Assembly: GCF_016741785.1 (NCBI RefSeq)
Contig: NZ_JAERRL010000004.1
Coordinates: 248,001-312,000 of the forward strand
From: Streptomyces sp. 7-21
Lineage (GTDB): Bacteria > Actinomycetota > Actinomycetes > Streptomycetales > Streptomycetaceae
DNA: 64,000 nt
Direction of reading: 5' to 3'
Numbering within the stretch: the stretch's first letter is position 1; the number at the start of each line of letters is the position of its first letter. Shown piece by piece: positions 63,400 through 64,000 of this stretch. A program made the translations under genes and the position numbers. The notes below the pieces were generated by a model. That model ran no database searches and was not told the DNA's origin. It saw only the letters and a list, made by a program, of their open reading frames with translations.

Positions 63400-64000
63400 A
63401 TGATGAGGATGACGGCTGGCTCGAACGCGCCCCTGACCGCGGCCCAGGTGACCGTGGAGGTCACCGCGCCCATGGCTATCGACGTCTCGGGACTGCTGGT
63501 CACGCCGGACGGCAAGGTCCGCTCCGACGCGGACTTCGTCTTCTACAACCAGCCGCAGGGGCCCGGTGTGACGCACCGCGCCGCCGCGCCCGGCGTGCCG
63601 GACGGCATCACCGTGGACACCGACGCCGTGCCGCCGGAGATCGACAAGGTCGTCGTCACGGCGAGCCTCGACGGCGGCCGGCCGTTCGCCGGGGCCGAGC
63701 CGACGGCGACCGTCCGGGACGCCGGCACCGGCGCCGTGCTGGCGACCTTCACGCCGCCGCCGCTGACGTCGGAAACGGCGCTGGTTCTCGCCGAGGTCTA
63801 CCGGCGCGGCGGCGCCTGGAAGATCCGTGCCGTCGGGCAGGGGTACGCGGACGGACTCGCCGGCATCGCCACGGACTTCGGGGTCTCCATCGACACCCCC
63901 GCCCCGCCGGAGTCCGCGCCGCAGCCATCGGCTGCCGCGGCCCAGCCGGACACGCCGCCGTCCCCGGGCGAGGCGCCGGCGCCGCAGCCGCCGGAGTCCG
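63400..64000 (+). CDS. TerD-family stress protein (3' end outside window)
   Basis: The frame from ATG at 63400 stays open to the window edge (200 codons visible). It encodes a TerD-type calcium-binding protein: VDVSGLLVTPDGKVRSDADF is echoed as IDVSGLL, then VFYNQPQGP, ITVDTDAVPPEIDKVVV and LAEVYRRGGAWKIRAVGQGYADGLAGI. TerD proteins are linked to tellurite and general envelope stress and to spore development in Streptomyces. From about residue 168 a Pro/Ala/Gln-rich tail begins, so this is a longer, extended form. ATG at 63409 is an alternative start. Confidence 0.9.
   Translation, partial: MMRMTAGSNAPLTAAQVTVEVTAPMAIDVSGLLVTPDGKVRSDADFVFYNQPQGPGVTHRAAAPGVPDGITVDTDAVPPEIDKVVVTASLDGGRPFAGAEPTATVRDAGTGAVLATFTPPPLTSETALVLAEVYRRGGAWKIRAVGQGYADGLAGIATDFGVSIDTPAPPESAPQPSAAAAQPDTPPSPGEAPAPQPPES

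Overview
The window is high-GC DNA with strong G/C preference at third codon positions, GTG and TTG starts, stop/start overlaps (ATGA, GTGA) and rare TTA leucine codons. It carries a conservon (cvnABCD), an actinobacterial EccC-type secretion gene, a Tad pilus locus with a LysM/BTAD regulator, CBM2-bearing secreted enzymes and a TerD protein. Together these point to a Streptomyces or close relative. No rRNA, tRNA, CRISPR array or insertion sequence was seen.

Layout. (1) 1-2.1 kb: 3' end of citrate synthase, a copper chaperone with a CsoR-type operator, a DedA membrane protein and a mini helix-turn-helix protein. (2) 2.3-14.7 kb: a myo-inositol locus. A leftward operon (iolC, aldolase, iolB, iolD, mmsA) and a rightward operon (ABC importer, IolE-like, iolG, GntR regulator) share a divergent control region with perfect palindromes. 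(3) 14.7-20.5 kb: nhaA, then a leftward hydroxyproline catabolic operon that looks decayed. Both flavoprotein subunits carry frameshifts, and the epimerase lacks about 30 residues including its first catalytic cysteine. (4) 20.6-23.4 kb: six 11-bp-phased direct repeats upstream of a lipoprotein gene, then a secreted sorbosone-type dehydrogenase with a cellulose-binding module.

(5) 23.5-30.5 kb: a minimal type VII secretion locus with an FHA-EccC ATPase, one WXG100 protein and two unknown neighbours. (6) 30.6-40.5 kb: a Tad/Flp pilus operon (CpaB-like, degenerate CpaE-like, TadA, TadB, TadC, pilin, two TadE-like, TadG-like) ending in a 1004-residue membrane LysM-wHTH-BTAD protein. (7) 40.5-44.1 kb: MerR regulator, SGNH esterase, and phoD with a PHO-box-like repeat. 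(8) 44.3-49.1 kb: a D-threonate/D-erythronate type operon (GntP permease, DUF1537 kinase, PdxA2, DeoR regulator). (9) 49.2-53.1 kb: a GH1 remnant, an aldo/keto reductase and an IlvD/Edd sugar-acid dehydratase.

(10) 53.4-64 kb: a TTA-containing HTH regulator with a dyad operator, the conservon plus a GAF protein, an acyl-CoA dehydrogenase homologue without its catalytic base, a cold-shock-like protein, a scramblase-like protein, a possible type VII substrate and the start of a TerD protein. Four genes here contain TTA codons, and iolD is a fifth, which suggests developmental (bldA) control.

Most genes are catabolic or surface/secretion functions in tight operons. The least ordinary signals are the 11-bp repeat array, the degraded hydroxyproline operon, the Tad locus with its degenerate MinD-like protein and membrane BTAD regulator, and the catalytically unusual acyl-CoA dehydrogenase.
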